From Leifsonia virtsii (GTDB lineage Bacteria > Actinomycetota > Actinomycetes > Actinomycetales > Microbacteriaceae), in the NCBI RefSeq assembly GCF_030433675.1, contig NZ_JAROCB010000003.1, positions 496,001 to 560,000 of the forward strand: a stretch of DNA of 64,000 nucleotides, given 5' to 3'. The notes under the pieces are model-generated. The model did not search any database. It had not been told where the DNA came from and saw only the letters and a list, made by a program, of their open reading frames with translations. Of the stretch, positions 9,260-17,205 are shown in pieces (position 1 is the first letter of the stretch; each line of letters begins with the position of its first letter). The position numbers were made by a program, and so were the translations under genes.

Positions 9260-10437
9260 CCGACGCCACGACCACCCCGCGCGTCCTGGGGGCGACGCCC
9301 GCCGCCGCCGACGGGCCCGAGCACGTCACCGAGCCGGTCGCGTACGACGCGATCCTGCTCGCAGGCTTCGGCGGGCCCGAGGGGCAGGACGACGTCATCC
9401 CGTTCCTGCGCAACGTCACCCGCGGCCGCGGCATCCCCGAGGAGCGGCTGGAGGAGGTGGCGCACCACTACCGCCACTTCGGCGGCGTCAGCCCCATCAA
9501 CGATCAGAACCGCGAGCTCAAGGCGGCGCTCGAGGCGGAGCTCGCCTCGCGCGGCATCGACCTCCCTGTGCTGTGGGGCAACCGCAACTGGGACCCGTAC
9601 CTCGCCGACGCGCTGCGCGAGGCCGACGAGCGCGGCTTCACCAAGCTGATCGCCATCGCGACGAGCGCCTACTCCTCGTACTCCAGCTGCCGCCAGTACC
9701 GCGAGGACTATGCGGCGGCGCTCGAGTCGACCGGCCTCCTCGGCCGCATCGAGATCGACAAGGTGCGCCAGTTCTTCGACCACCCCGGCTTCGTCGAGCC
9801 GTTCATCGAGGGCGTGAAGAACGCCATCGACGAGCTGACGCAGAAGCTCCCCGGCCTCGACCCGGCGACCGAGGTGCGCATCCTCTTCTCGACGCACTCC
9901 ATCCCGTCGAGCGACGCCGCGAAGTCCGGTCCGGCCGAGCGCGGGTTCGGCGAGGGCGGGGCGTACGCCGCGCAGCACCTGGCCGTCGCCGAGGTCGTCT
10001 CGCACGCCGCGACCGGGGGAACGGTCGAGTGGGATCTGGTCTACCAGTCCCGTTCGGGCCCGCCGTCGATGCCGTGGCTCGAGCCCGACATCAACGACCG
10101 CATCGCGGAGCTGCCCGCGCTCGGCGTGAAGGCCGTCGTCATCGTGCCGCTCGGCTTCATGAGCGACCACATGGAGGTGCTCTGGGACCTCGACAACGAG
10201 GCGATGGAGACCAGCGACGAGAACGGCCTGGTCGCCGTCCGCGTCCCGACCCCCGGCACCCACGCGACCTTCGTGAAGGGGCTCGTCGACCTGGTGCTGG
10301 AGCGCCGCGACGGCGTCCCCGTCGACCAGCGCCCGGCGGTCACCTCGATCGGCCCCTGGTACGACGTCTGCCGCCCGGGATGCTGCGAGAACGTCCGCCT
10401 CGGCTTCAAGCCGGCCGCGGCAGGGCTCGCACCGTGA
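9256..10437 (+). CDS. hemH: Coproporphyrin III ferrochelatase (HemH/CpfC)
   Basis: The enzyme inserts Fe2+ into coproporphyrin III to give coproheme, which HemQ then decarboxylates. The 393-residue protein has the family start ILLAGFGGPEGQDDVIPFLRN, the core FTKLIAIATSAYSSYSSCRQYRED, the catalytic-histidine region ILFSTHSIP, and VPLGFMSDHMEVLWDLD near the end. Cys residues at YSSYSSCRQ and in the C-terminal VCRPGCCEN fit the [2Fe-2S] cluster known from actinobacterial ferrochelatases, which is inferred. The GTG start overlaps the hemQ stop, and the gene's TGA overlaps the hemC GTG (both GTGA), so translation is probably coupled across hemQ-hemH-hemC. Confidence 0.94.
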   Translation: MTDATTTPRVLGATPAAADGPEHVTEPVAYDAILLAGFGGPEGQDDVIPFLRNVTRGRGIPEERLEEVAHHYRHFGGVSPINDQNRELKAALEAELASRGIDLPVLWGNRNWDPYLADALREADERGFTKLIAIATSAYSSYSSCRQYREDYAAALESTGLLGRIEIDKVRQFFDHPGFVEPFIEGVKNAIDELTQKLPGLDPATEVRILFSTHSIPSSDAAKSGPAERGFGEGGAYAAQHLAVAEVVSHAATGGTVEWDLVYQSRSGPPSMPWLEPDINDRIAELPALGVKAVVIVPLGFMSDHMEVLWDLDNEAMETSDENGLVAVRVPTPGTHATFVKGLVDLVLERRDGVPVDQRPAVTSIGPWYDVCRPGCCENVRLGFKPAAAGLAP

Positions 10438-11435
10438 CCGGGACCGTGACGAGGGTCGACGGCGCCGCGGAGCGCCGCGACGGCGTGCTCCGGATCGGGA
10501 CGCGCGGCAGCGCGCTCGCCGTCGCCCAGACGACGGCGGTCGCCGAGTCGATCGCGCGCGCCACCGGGGTCGACGTCGAACTCGTCACGGTGACCACCCA
10601 CGGCGACGTCTCGCGGGAGTCCCTCGCCCAGCTGGGCGGCACCGGGGTCTTCGCGACCGCCCTGCGCGACGCGCTGCTCGCGGGCGAGGTCGACCTCGTC
10701 GTGCACTCCCTCAAGGACCTCCCGACCGCGCCGGCCGACGGTCTCGTGATCGGCGCCGTCCCGAAGCGCGCGGACGCCCGCGACACCCTCGTCGCGCGCG
10801 ACGGCCTGACGCTCGAGACGCTGCCCGAGGGTGCGAAGGTCGGCACCGGCTCGCCGCGCCGCGTGGCGCAGCTGAAGGCGCAGCGGCCCGACCTCGAGGT
10901 CGTCGACCTGCGCGGCAACGTCGACACCCGGCTCGGCAAGGTCGCCGACGGCGAACTGGATGCCGTGGTACTGGCCGCCGCGGGTCTCGGCCGCCTCGGC
11001 CGGATCGACGCGGTCACCGACTTCTTCCCGCTCTCCCTCATCCCGACCGCGCCGGGCCAGGGCGCTCTGGCGCTCGAGGTGCGCGCGGGCGACGAGAAGG
11101 GGCGCGGGCCGATCGCCCGGGCGCTCTCCGCCGTCGACCACGTCACCACCCACGCCTCCGTGATCGCCGAGCGCGACGTGCTCGCCGGTCTCGAGGCGGG
11201 CTGCGCCGCCCCGATCGGCGCGACCGCGCTGGTCGACGACGGCCTGCTCTTCCTCACCGCGACCGTGTACCGTCCCGACGGTACGGAGCGGCTCACGGCA
11301 TCCCACGCCGCCACCCCGGACTCGCTCGGCTCGGCCCACCTGGAGGAGGCCGCGCACGACGTCGGCGCCCGCGTGGTGGCCGAGCTTCTCGCGGCCGGCG
11401 CCGCCGACCTGGCGCCACTGGGGGAGTCCCGATGA
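10434..11435 (+). CDS. hemC: Hydroxymethylbilane synthase (porphobilinogen deaminase)
   Basis: HemC joins four porphobilinogens into hydroxymethylbilane, using a covalent dipyrromethane cofactor. In this 333-residue protein the cofactor cysteine is Cys257 in LEAGCAAPIGA. Other hallmarks are RIGTRGSALAVAQ (domain 1), VHSLKDLPT with the catalytic Asp region, GTGSPRRVAQL and DLRGNVDTRL. The GTG start at 10434 sits in a GTGA overlap with hemH, and the stop forms an ATGA overlap with hemD. Confidence 0.95.
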   Translation: MTGTVTRVDGAAERRDGVLRIGTRGSALAVAQTTAVAESIARATGVDVELVTVTTHGDVSRESLAQLGGTGVFATALRDALLAGEVDLVVHSLKDLPTAPADGLVIGAVPKRADARDTLVARDGLTLETLPEGAKVGTGSPRRVAQLKAQRPDLEVVDLRGNVDTRLGKVADGELDAVVLAAAGLGRLGRIDAVTDFFPLSLIPTAPGQGALALEVRAGDEKGRGPIARALSAVDHVTTHASVIAERDVLAGLEAGCAAPIGATALVDDGLLFLTATVYRPDGTERLTASHAATPDSLGSAHLEEAAHDVGARVVAELLAAGAADLAPLGESR

Positions 11436-12235
11436 CGAACACGGCCCCGACTCCGAAGCCCCTCGCCGGCTGGCGCGTTCTCGTGCCGCGCGGCGGCCCC
11501 TGGGGCGACTCTGTCGCGGCCGACCTGCGGTCGAAGGGCGCGTCGCCGATCGTCGCCGCGATGATCAACTTCGCCCCGACCGCCGACGCCCCCGCGCTTG
11601 AGGCCGCGCTCAGCCGGCTCGCGAACGGCGACTTCGACTGGATGACCGTCACCAGCGCGACCACGGTGGATGTGCTCAGCGCTCAGCGCGCCGTCGTTCC
11701 GCCCACGACCCGGGTCGCCGCGGTCGGCGAGACCACCGCGGCCGCACTCGCCGCCGCGGGCTACCACGTCGACCTCGTCCCGTCGGAGGACAACTCCGCC
11801 CGCGGCCTCCTGGCCGAGTGGGAGGCCGCGACGCAGGGCGCATTCCCGCTGCGCATCCTCACCCTCCGCTCCGAGATCGCGAAGCCGCTCCTGACCGAGG
11901 GGCTGCGGCGCATCGGGCACGACGTCGAGTCGGTCGTCGCGTACCGCACGGTCGGCGTGCCGGTGCCCGAGACCGTCGTGCAGGACGTCCGCAACGGGCT
12001 GGTGCAGGCGATCCTCGTCACCAGCGGCTCGGTCGCCGAGCAGGTGCAGCAGCAGCTGGGCCCGGTCCCCGAGTCGACGCTCATCGCCGCGATCGGACCG
12101 CAGACGGCCCGCGACGCCCGCGCCTTCGGCCTGCGGGTCGACGTGATCGCCGCCGAGCGCACCGCCGCCTCCCTCATCGACTCGGTCGCGCAGGTCGCCC
12201 TCTCCCGCGCCGCCGCCCAGGCCGACAACTCCTGA
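11432..12235 (+). CDS. hemD: Uroporphyrinogen III synthase
   Basis: HemD closes hydroxymethylbilane with inversion of ring D to uroporphyrinogen III. The 267-residue protein is poorly conserved, as usual for the family, but shows the two-lobe pattern: LAGWRVLVPRGG at the start, a WMTVTSATTVDVL segment, VAAVGETTAAALAAAGYHVDLVPS, then ESVVAYRT, ILVTSGSVAEQV and IAAIGPQTARDARAFGLRVDVIAAE. Position between hemC (ATGA overlap) and hemB confirms the assignment. It ends the coupled run hemQ-H-C-D; hemB has its own start signal 92 bp downstream. Confidence 0.93.
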   Translation: MTNTAPTPKPLAGWRVLVPRGGPWGDSVAADLRSKGASPIVAAMINFAPTADAPALEAALSRLANGDFDWMTVTSATTVDVLSAQRAVVPPTTRVAAVGETTAAALAAAGYHVDLVPSEDNSARGLLAEWEAATQGAFPLRILTLRSEIAKPLLTEGLRRIGHDVESVVAYRTVGVPVPETVVQDVRNGLVQAILVTSGSVAEQVQQQLGPVPESTLIAAIGPQTARDARAFGLRVDVIAAERTAASLIDSVAQVALSRAAAQADNS

Positions 12236-12314
12236 GTTCTTCGACCTTTTCGCGCTCCGAAAACGCGAACAACTCCGGAGCCGCTGGCTGGGAGGGCGTT
12301 CAGCGAGGTCGGCG

Positions 12315-12327
12315 TAGGCTCGGGTGA
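12315..12327 (+). promoter_or_regulatory. -10 box of hemB, leaderless start
   Basis: TAGGCT (12315-12320) ends 7 nt before the hemB GTG at 12328, so hemB-hemL can be transcribed separately from the upstream hem genes as a leaderless mRNA. No Shine-Dalgarno fits in the gap. Confidence 0.6.
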
Positions 12328-13308
12328 GTGAGTGAACTGCATCCCGTCATCCGCCCCCGACGGCTGCGGCAATCGCCGGCGATGCGCCGGCTGACCGCCG
12401 AGACCCGCCTCCACCCCGCAGAGCTGATCCTCCCGCTGTTCGTGCGCGAGGGCGCGACCGAGCCCGTCCCGATCGGGTCGATGCCGGGCGTCTCGCAGCA
12501 CAGCCTCGACTCCCTGAAGCGCGTCGTGAACGATGCCGCGGAGGCCGGCGTCGGCGGGCTCATGCTTTTCGGCGTCCCCGAGACGCGGGATGCGGTCGGG
12601 TCGGCCGCGACCGACCCCGACGGCATCCTCAACGTCGCCACCCGGGTGCTGGCCGACGAGGTCGGCGACGCGCTCGTCGTGCAGACCGACCTGTGCCTCG
12701 ACGAGTTCACCGACCACGGCCACTGCGGCGTCCTGGACGACCGGGGCCACGTCGACAACGACGCCACCCTCCTCCGCTACCGCGACATGGCGGTCGCGCA
12801 GGCCGACGCGGGCTCGCAGCTGCTCGGACTGAGCGGGATGATGGACGGCCAGGTCGCCGCGGTCCGCGAGGCGCTCGACGACGCCGGGCACACCGACGTC
12901 GTCATCCTCGCCTACGCCGCCAAGTACGCCTCCGGCTTCTACGGCCCGTTCCGCGAGGCCGTCGACTCGCAGCTCTCCGGCGACCGCCGCGCCTACCAGC
13001 AGGACCCGGCGAACCGCCGCGAGGGCCTGCGCGAGGCGCGCCTCGACCTTGAGGAGGGCGCCGACATCCTCATGGTGAAGCCGGCCCTCAGCTACCTCGA
13101 CGTGCTCAGCGACGTCGCCGCGATCAGCGACGTCCCGGTGTGGGCGTACCAGGTCTCCGGCGAGTACGCGATGGTGGAGGCGGCGGCGGCCAACGGCTGG
13201 ATCGACCGCAACAGGATCATCGAGGAGACCCTGGTCGGCGCCAAGCGCGCAGGGGCCGACGCGATCATGACCTACTGGGCGACCGAGGTGGCGGGGTGGC
13301 TGCGATGA
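12328..13308 (+). CDS. hemB: Delta-aminolevulinic acid dehydratase (porphobilinogen synthase)
   Basis: HemB condenses two 5-aminolevulinates into porphobilinogen. The 326-residue protein shows both Schiff-base lysines: Lys199 ([17 protein letters not shown]) and Lys251 ([12 protein letters not shown]). The metal-site segment [14 protein letters not shown] has Cys123 and Cys133, but the middle ligand position (residue 125) is Asp instead of the Cys of the classical three-Cys zinc site. This mixed form also occurs in other actinobacterial HemB. The GTG start at 12328 follows a TAGGCT box by 7 nt. The stop overlaps hemL by 4 bp. Confidence 0.95.
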   Translation: MSELHPVIRPRRLRQSPAMRRLTAETRLHPAELILPLFVREGATEPVPIGSMPGVSQHSLDSLKRVVNDAAEAGVGGLMLFGVPETRDAVGSAATDPDGILNVATRVLADEVGDALVVQTDLCLDEFTDHGHCGVLDDRGHVDNDATLLRYRDMAVAQADAGSQLLGLSGMMDGQVAAVREALDDAGHTDVVILAYAAKYASGFYGPFREAVDSQLSGDRRAYQQDPANRREGLREARLDLEEGADILMVKPALSYLDVLSDVAAISDVPVWAYQVSGEYAMVEAAAANGWIDRNRIIEETLVGAKRAGADAIMTYWATEVAGWLR

Positions 13309-14606
13309 CCGACGCGAATGTGGAGCAGTTCGAGCGCGCGCAGCGCGTCATCCCGGGCGGCGTGAACTCGCCCGTCCGCGCCTTCCGCTCGGTCGGCGGC
13401 ACGCCGCGCTTCCTCGTCTCGGCCCGCGGCCCGTATGTGACCGATGCGGAGGGACGCGAGTACGTCGACCTCGTCGCGTCGTGGGGGCCGGCCATCCTCG
13501 GCCACGCCCATCCCGCCGTGGTGGACGCCGTGCAGCAGGCGGCCGCGCGCGGCCTGTCCTTCGGCGCCTCGACCCCCGCGGAGACCGAGCTCGCCGAGGC
13601 CGTGATCGGCCGGGTACCCTTCGTCGAGAAGCTGCGCCTGGTGTCGACCGGCACCGAGGCGACCATGAGCGCGATCCGCCTGGCGCGCGGGTTCACCGGC
13701 CGGCCGCTGCTGATCAAGTTCGCCGGCCACTACCACGGCCACTCCGACAGCCTGCTCGCCGAGGCCGGCTCCGGCCTCGCGACCCTGGCGCTTCCCGGCT
13801 CGGCCGGCGTCACCGAGGCGACGGCCGCGCAGACCATCGTGCTGCCGTACAACGATCTGGACGCCGTGCGCGCGGTCTTCGAGGCGCAGGGCCCGGACAT
13901 CGCCGCCGTCATCACCGAGGCCGCGGCCGCGAACATGGGCGTCGTCCCGCCGGACGAGGGCTTCAATGCCGCGCTCGCCGACCTGGCGCACGAGTTCGGC
14001 GCGCTGCTCATCCTGGACGAGGTGCTCACCGGCTTCCGCGTGAGCGAGGCGGGCTACTGGGGACTCGACCGCGGCTACACGCCCGACCTGGTCACCTTCG
14101 GCAAGGTCATCGGCGGAGGGATGCCGCTGGCGGCCCTCGGCGGCCGCGCCGACCTGATGGACTTCCTGGCCCCGGCCGGCCCCGTCTACCAGGCGGGCAC
14201 CCTGTCCGGGAACCCGGTCGCCGTCGCCGCGGGACTGGCGACCCTCGCGCTCGCCGACGAGGCCGTCTACGACCGGCTGGACGCGGTGGCGGAGACGGTG
14301 TCGACCGCGGTCGCCGACGCCCTGGCCGCGGAGGGCGTCGCCCATCGCGTGCAGCGCGCGGGCAACCTGTTCAGCTTCGTCTTCGGCGACTACCCGGCGG
14401 CGCCGCGCACGTACGCCGAGGTGCAGCGTCAGGAGGCGTACCGCTACCGGGCGTTCTTCCACGCCATGCTCGACGCCGGCGTCTCGCTGCCGCCCAGCGT
14501 CTTCGAGGCCTGGTTCGTCACCGCCGCCCACGACGGGCCCGCCGTCGACCGCATCCTCGCCGCTCTCCCGGCCGCGGCCCGCGCCGCCGCCTCCGCCACC
14601 CCCTGA
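13305..14606 (+). CDS. hemL: Glutamate-1-semialdehyde 2,1-aminomutase
   Basis: HemL is the PLP enzyme that moves the amino group of glutamate-1-semialdehyde to form 5-aminolevulinate, the step directly after HemA. The 433-residue protein opens with the family signature [12 protein letters not shown] (residues 16-27). PLP-contacting segments are [15 protein letters not shown] and [10 protein letters not shown], and the Schiff-base lysine is Lys267 in [12 protein letters not shown]. The ATG overlaps the hemB stop (ATGA). The gene ends the heme block and is followed by a long perfect palindrome facing a convergent gene. Confidence 0.96.
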   Translation: MTDANVEQFERAQRVIPGGVNSPVRAFRSVGGTPRFLVSARGPYVTDAEGREYVDLVASWGPAILGHAHPAVVDAVQQAAARGLSFGASTPAETELAEAVIGRVPFVEKLRLVSTGTEATMSAIRLARGFTGRPLLIKFAGHYHGHSDSLLAEAGSGLATLALPGSAGVTEATAAQTIVLPYNDLDAVRAVFEAQGPDIAAVITEAAAANMGVVPPDEGFNAALADLAHEFGALLILDEVLTGFRVSEAGYWGLDRGYTPDLVTFGKVIGGGMPLAALGGRADLMDFLAPAGPVYQAGTLSGNPVAVAAGLATLALADEAVYDRLDAVAETVSTAVADALAAEGVAHRVQRAGNLFSFVFGDYPAAPRTYAEVQRQEAYRYRAFFHAMLDAGVSLPPSVFEAWFVTAAHDGPAVDRILAALPAAARAAASATP

Positions 14607-14617
14607 CCCATCCGCGC

Positions 14618-14674
14618 CGAGTTGCACGTTGTGGCGGCTATTCCGCCCGAATAGCCGCCACAACGTGCAACTCG
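14618..14674. repeat. Perfect 26-bp-arm palindrome between convergent genes (candidate bidirectional terminator or dispersed element)
   Basis: Arms 14618-14643 and 14649-14674 are exact reverse complements with a 5-nt loop (CGCCC). The palindrome sits 11 bp after the hemL stop and 10 bp before the stop of the convergent gene. There is no T-run on either side, so it is not a textbook intrinsic terminator, but the transcript on both strands would form a very stable hairpin. The moderate GC of the arms (they contain TTGCACGTTGTGG) differs from the surrounding DNA, which would fit a dispersed palindromic element. Confidence 0.8.
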
Positions 14675-14684
14675 AGGGCGCGCG

Positions 14685-14921
14685 TCACGCGTCGGGGGCG
14701 GCGGGCTCCCGGGAGAGGGACTCGACGTAGGTGTACGTCGCGGATGCGGGCCAGCCGTCGGCGTCGAGTAGCGCGTAGACGTCGAACTCCAGCATCCCGC
14801 CGCCGCCGGCTGCACGGCGCAGGGTGCGCGGCGGCGCGTCCGACGCGGCGCGCACGGTCACCGTCTGCGGTTCCGTGCCGGAACGCAGAAGGCGGGCGCG
14901 GAAGGTGGTGGTCCGGGTCAT
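14685..14921 (-). CDS. Small hypothetical protein
   Basis: This 78-residue protein starts MTRTTTFRARLLRSG and contains GGGMLEFDVYALLDADGWPASATYTYVES. I recognise no domain; it looks like a small soluble beta-rich protein. The ATG at 14921 has purine-rich sequence (GGGAGAGTGGTGGG) directly upstream. It follows the ABC permease gene by 44 bp on the same strand, so it may be the last gene of that operon. The preference for G/C in third codon positions supports real coding. Confidence 0.6.
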   Translation of the reverse strand: MTRTTTFRARLLRSGTEPQTVTVRAASDAPPRTLRRAAGGGGMLEFDVYALLDADGWPASATYTYVESLSREPAAPDA

Positions 14922-14965
14922 CCCACCACTCTCCCACGCCCGCCCCGGGGCAGGGACCTGCGTCC

Positions 14966-16249
14966 CTAGGCTTGGCCGTGCGACTCGCGCGACCGCCGCG
15001 ACAGCGAGTCGATGATGACCGCGAGCAGCAGCACCGCACCGGTGATCATGAACCGGTACGACGAGTCCAGGTTGAGCAGCGTCAGGCCGTTCGAGATCGA
15101 CTGGATGACCAGGATGCCGAGCAGCGCCGACCACGCCGAGCCGCGTCCACCGAAGAGGCTGGTGCCGCCGATGACCGCCGCGGCGATGGCGTTCAGGTTG
15201 GTGTCGGTGCCGCCCGACCCCGCGCCGACCGAAGCGAGCCGCGCCGCGGCCAGCAGGCCGCCGACAGCCGCGAACGTCGAGCAGAGGATGAACACGCTGA
15301 TGAACACCCGGTTGACGCGGATACCGGCGCGGCGTGCCGCCTCCACCGATCCGCCGACCGCGAAGACCGACCGGCCCCAGCGGGTGCGGGTGAGGAGGAA
15401 GTTCATCACGATCACGAGCACCACGAAGAACAGGAACATCGCCCCGGTCCCGCGGTCGGTCGAGAGGTACCAGACGCTGATGCAGAGCCCGACCAGCAGC
15501 AGGATCGCCTTCACCAGGACGACCGTCATCGACCCCTCCGACAGGCCCGCCTTGCGGCGCCGCACGTTCCGGCGGAAGTCGGACCAGAACATCGCTGCGG
15601 CCGCGATCACCGCGAGCGCGTACGCGGCCCACGGCGGCAGGAACCACTGCTGCGCGAACTGCACGATCCACGAGTCGTACGGGATGTTGATCGAGCTGTT
15701 CGCCCCGAGGATCCACAGCTGCAGGCCGAGGAAGCCGAGCAGACCGGCCAGTGTGATCACGAAGCTCGGCACGCCGAACCGGGTGAACAGGAAGCCGTAC
15801 AGCAGGCCGATCGCCGACCCCGCGAGGATGGCGACGATCACCGTGAGCCACAGGGGCCAGTGCAGCTGCGTGAAGCCGACGCCGAGGATGGCGGCCGCGA
15901 CACCGCTGACCGAGCCGACCGACAGGTCGATCTGTCCGAGCAGCAGCACCAGCACGATGCCGATCGAGATCGTCCCGATCGCCGCGCACTGCAGCGTCAG
16001 GTTGACCAGGTTGTTGGCGCTGAGGAAGTTCGGGTTGAGGATCTGGAACACGACCCAGATGACCGCGAGCCCGATCACGACGGGCAGCGATCCGAGGTCG
16101 CCGACGCGCACGCGGCGACCGAAGGTGCGCACGGCGCCGAGGAGGCCCTCGTCGCGGATCAGCCGCTCGTCCTGAAGGTCGGCGGCGATCTGGGTGGGCG
16201 TCTCGCCGTCGATCAGCTCCGCACCCGTTGGCTGGTCTGCCTTGGTCAT
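14966..16249 (-). CDS. xylH: Sugar ABC transporter permease, XylH-like
   Basis: This 427-residue integral membrane protein belongs to the branched-chain/ribose-xylose permease class. About ten hydrophobic helices are visible after a ~45-residue cytosolic N-terminus. The family signature AIGTISIGIVLVLLLGQIDLSVGS lies near the second helix pair and GGTSLFGGRGSAWSALLGILVI near the C-terminus; LTRTRWGRSVFAVGGSVEAARRAGI is the conserved cytoplasmic coupling loop. The ATG overlaps the stop of the ATPase gene (ATGA), so synthesis is coupled. Xylose is the best guess for the substrate, from the binding protein. Confidence 0.88.
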   Translation of the reverse strand: MTKADQPTGAELIDGETPTQIAADLQDERLIRDEGLLGAVRTFGRRVRVGDLGSLPVVIGLAVIWVVFQILNPNFLSANNLVNLTLQCAAIGTISIGIVLVLLLGQIDLSVGSVSGVAAAILGVGFTQLHWPLWLTVIVAILAGSAIGLLYGFLFTRFGVPSFVITLAGLLGFLGLQLWILGANSSINIPYDSWIVQFAQQWFLPPWAAYALAVIAAAAMFWSDFRRNVRRRKAGLSEGSMTVVLVKAILLLVGLCISVWYLSTDRGTGAMFLFFVVLVIVMNFLLTRTRWGRSVFAVGGSVEAARRAGIRVNRVFISVFILCSTFAAVGGLLAAARLASVGAGSGGTDTNLNAIAAAVIGGTSLFGGRGSAWSALLGILVIQSISNGLTLLNLDSSYRFMITGAVLLLAVIIDSLSRRSRESHGQA

Positions 16250-17082
16250 GCTTCCGGGCTCCGTTCCGGGGTCTCTTCGGCTTCCATGAGCCGTTCGGCA
16301 CGGCGCACGACCACGTTGTCCGTCGCGCCGGTGATGGCGGAGATGATCTCCTCGTAGCTGACCTCCGGCACGCGGAAGTCGCCGTTGTTGCGGCCGAGGC
16401 GCAGCACCGCGACCCTGTCTGCGACGGCCTGCACGTCGGCCATGTTGTGGCTGATCAGGATGACGCCGAGGCCGCGCTCGCGCAGCCGCTCGATGAGGTT
16501 GAGCACCTCGGCGGTCTGTGCGACGCCGAGGGCCGCGGTCGGCTCGTCGAGGATCACCACGCGCGGGTCGCCGATCAGCGAGCGGGCGATCGCGACCGTC
16601 TGCCGCTGGCCTCCGGAGAGCGAGGCGACCGCGATCCGGACCGAGGGGATGCGCGCCGAGAGCTGGCGCAGCAGGGTCCAGGAGCGCTGCTCCATCTCCT
16701 CCTCGTCCAGTGTCCCGTGCGTGATCTCCCGGCCGAGGAAGAGGTTGGAGACGACGTCGAGGTTGTCGCACAGGGCGAGGTCCTGGAAGACGGTGGCGAT
16801 GCCGAGCTCGCGCGAGGCGGCGGGCGTCGGGATGCTGACCTCCTGACCGTCGAACTCGATCGTCCCGACGTCCTGCGGGTGGACGCCGGCGAGGATCTTG
16901 ACGAGCGTCGACTTGCCGGCGCCGTTGTCGCCGACGAGGGCGACCACCTCACCGGGGTAGACGTCGAGGTGGATGTCGGTGAGCGCTTGGACGGCGCCGA
17001 ATCCCTTCGAGATCCCCCGAAGGGAGAGGACGGGCCTGCGGCTGGACCGCTCCTCGTCCACGATGGCGGATTCCATGGTCAC
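16246..17082 (-). CDS. Sugar ABC transporter ATP-binding protein, single-domain XylG-like
   Basis: The 278-residue protein has one complete ABC domain: Walker A GDNGAGKST, Q-loop TVFQDLALCDNL, signature LSGGQRQ, Walker B VVILDEPTAALG and the switch histidine in LISHN. XylG and RbsA proteins usually have two fused ABC domains (about 500 residues); this one has only one and presumably works as a homodimer. The C-terminal tail (residues ~245-278) is rich in Glu and Arg. It is coupled to the permease gene by an ATGA overlap and separated from the binding-protein gene by a 123-bp spacer with a large stem-loop. Confidence 0.9.
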   Translation of the reverse strand: MTMESAIVDEERSSRRPVLSLRGISKGFGAVQALTDIHLDVYPGEVVALVGDNGAGKSTLVKILAGVHPQDVGTIEFDGQEVSIPTPAASRELGIATVFQDLALCDNLDVVSNLFLGREITHGTLDEEEMEQRSWTLLRQLSARIPSVRIAVASLSGGQRQTVAIARSLIGDPRVVILDEPTAALGVAQTAEVLNLIERLRERGLGVILISHNMADVQAVADRVAVLRLGRNNGDFRVPEVSYEEIISAITGATDNVVVRRAERLMEAEETPERSPEA

Positions 17083-17141
17083 GGCGTTCTCCTTCGAGCT
17101 GTGCTCAGCATGCTTCCTGTTCTCAGGCTAGAGCGGAACCA

Positions 17142-17190
17142 CCCGGCCCGGGGTGCGCTTTTCCGTTGCGGACGCGCATCCCGGGCCGGG
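17142..17190 (-). promoter_or_regulatory. Intercistronic stem-loop between binding-protein and ATPase genes
   Basis: Arms 17142-17158 and 17174-17190 pair over 17 bp with one G-T wobble, around a 15-nt loop, with a GC-rich outer half (CCCGGCCCGGG). It lies after the binding-protein stop (17206) and before the ATPase start (17082). There is no U-run, so it is more likely a 3' mRNA-stabilising and partial-attenuation hairpin than a full terminator. Such a structure would give more binding protein than ATPase/permease. Confidence 0.7.
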
Positions 17191-17205
17191 GTTCCTATCG
17201 GGTTC

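Noticed and set aside
12245-12265. Small hairpin TTTTCG-CGCTC-CGAAAA between hemD and hemB as a terminator
   Set aside because: The stem is only 6 bp with weak A/T pairs and no T-run follows. It would hardly stop transcription, though hemB has its own promoter.
13481-16357. A 958-codon open reading frame on the plus strand
   Set aside because: It is a shadow of hemL and of the minus-strand ABC permease and crosses a palindrome between convergent genes. Composition is not protein-like.
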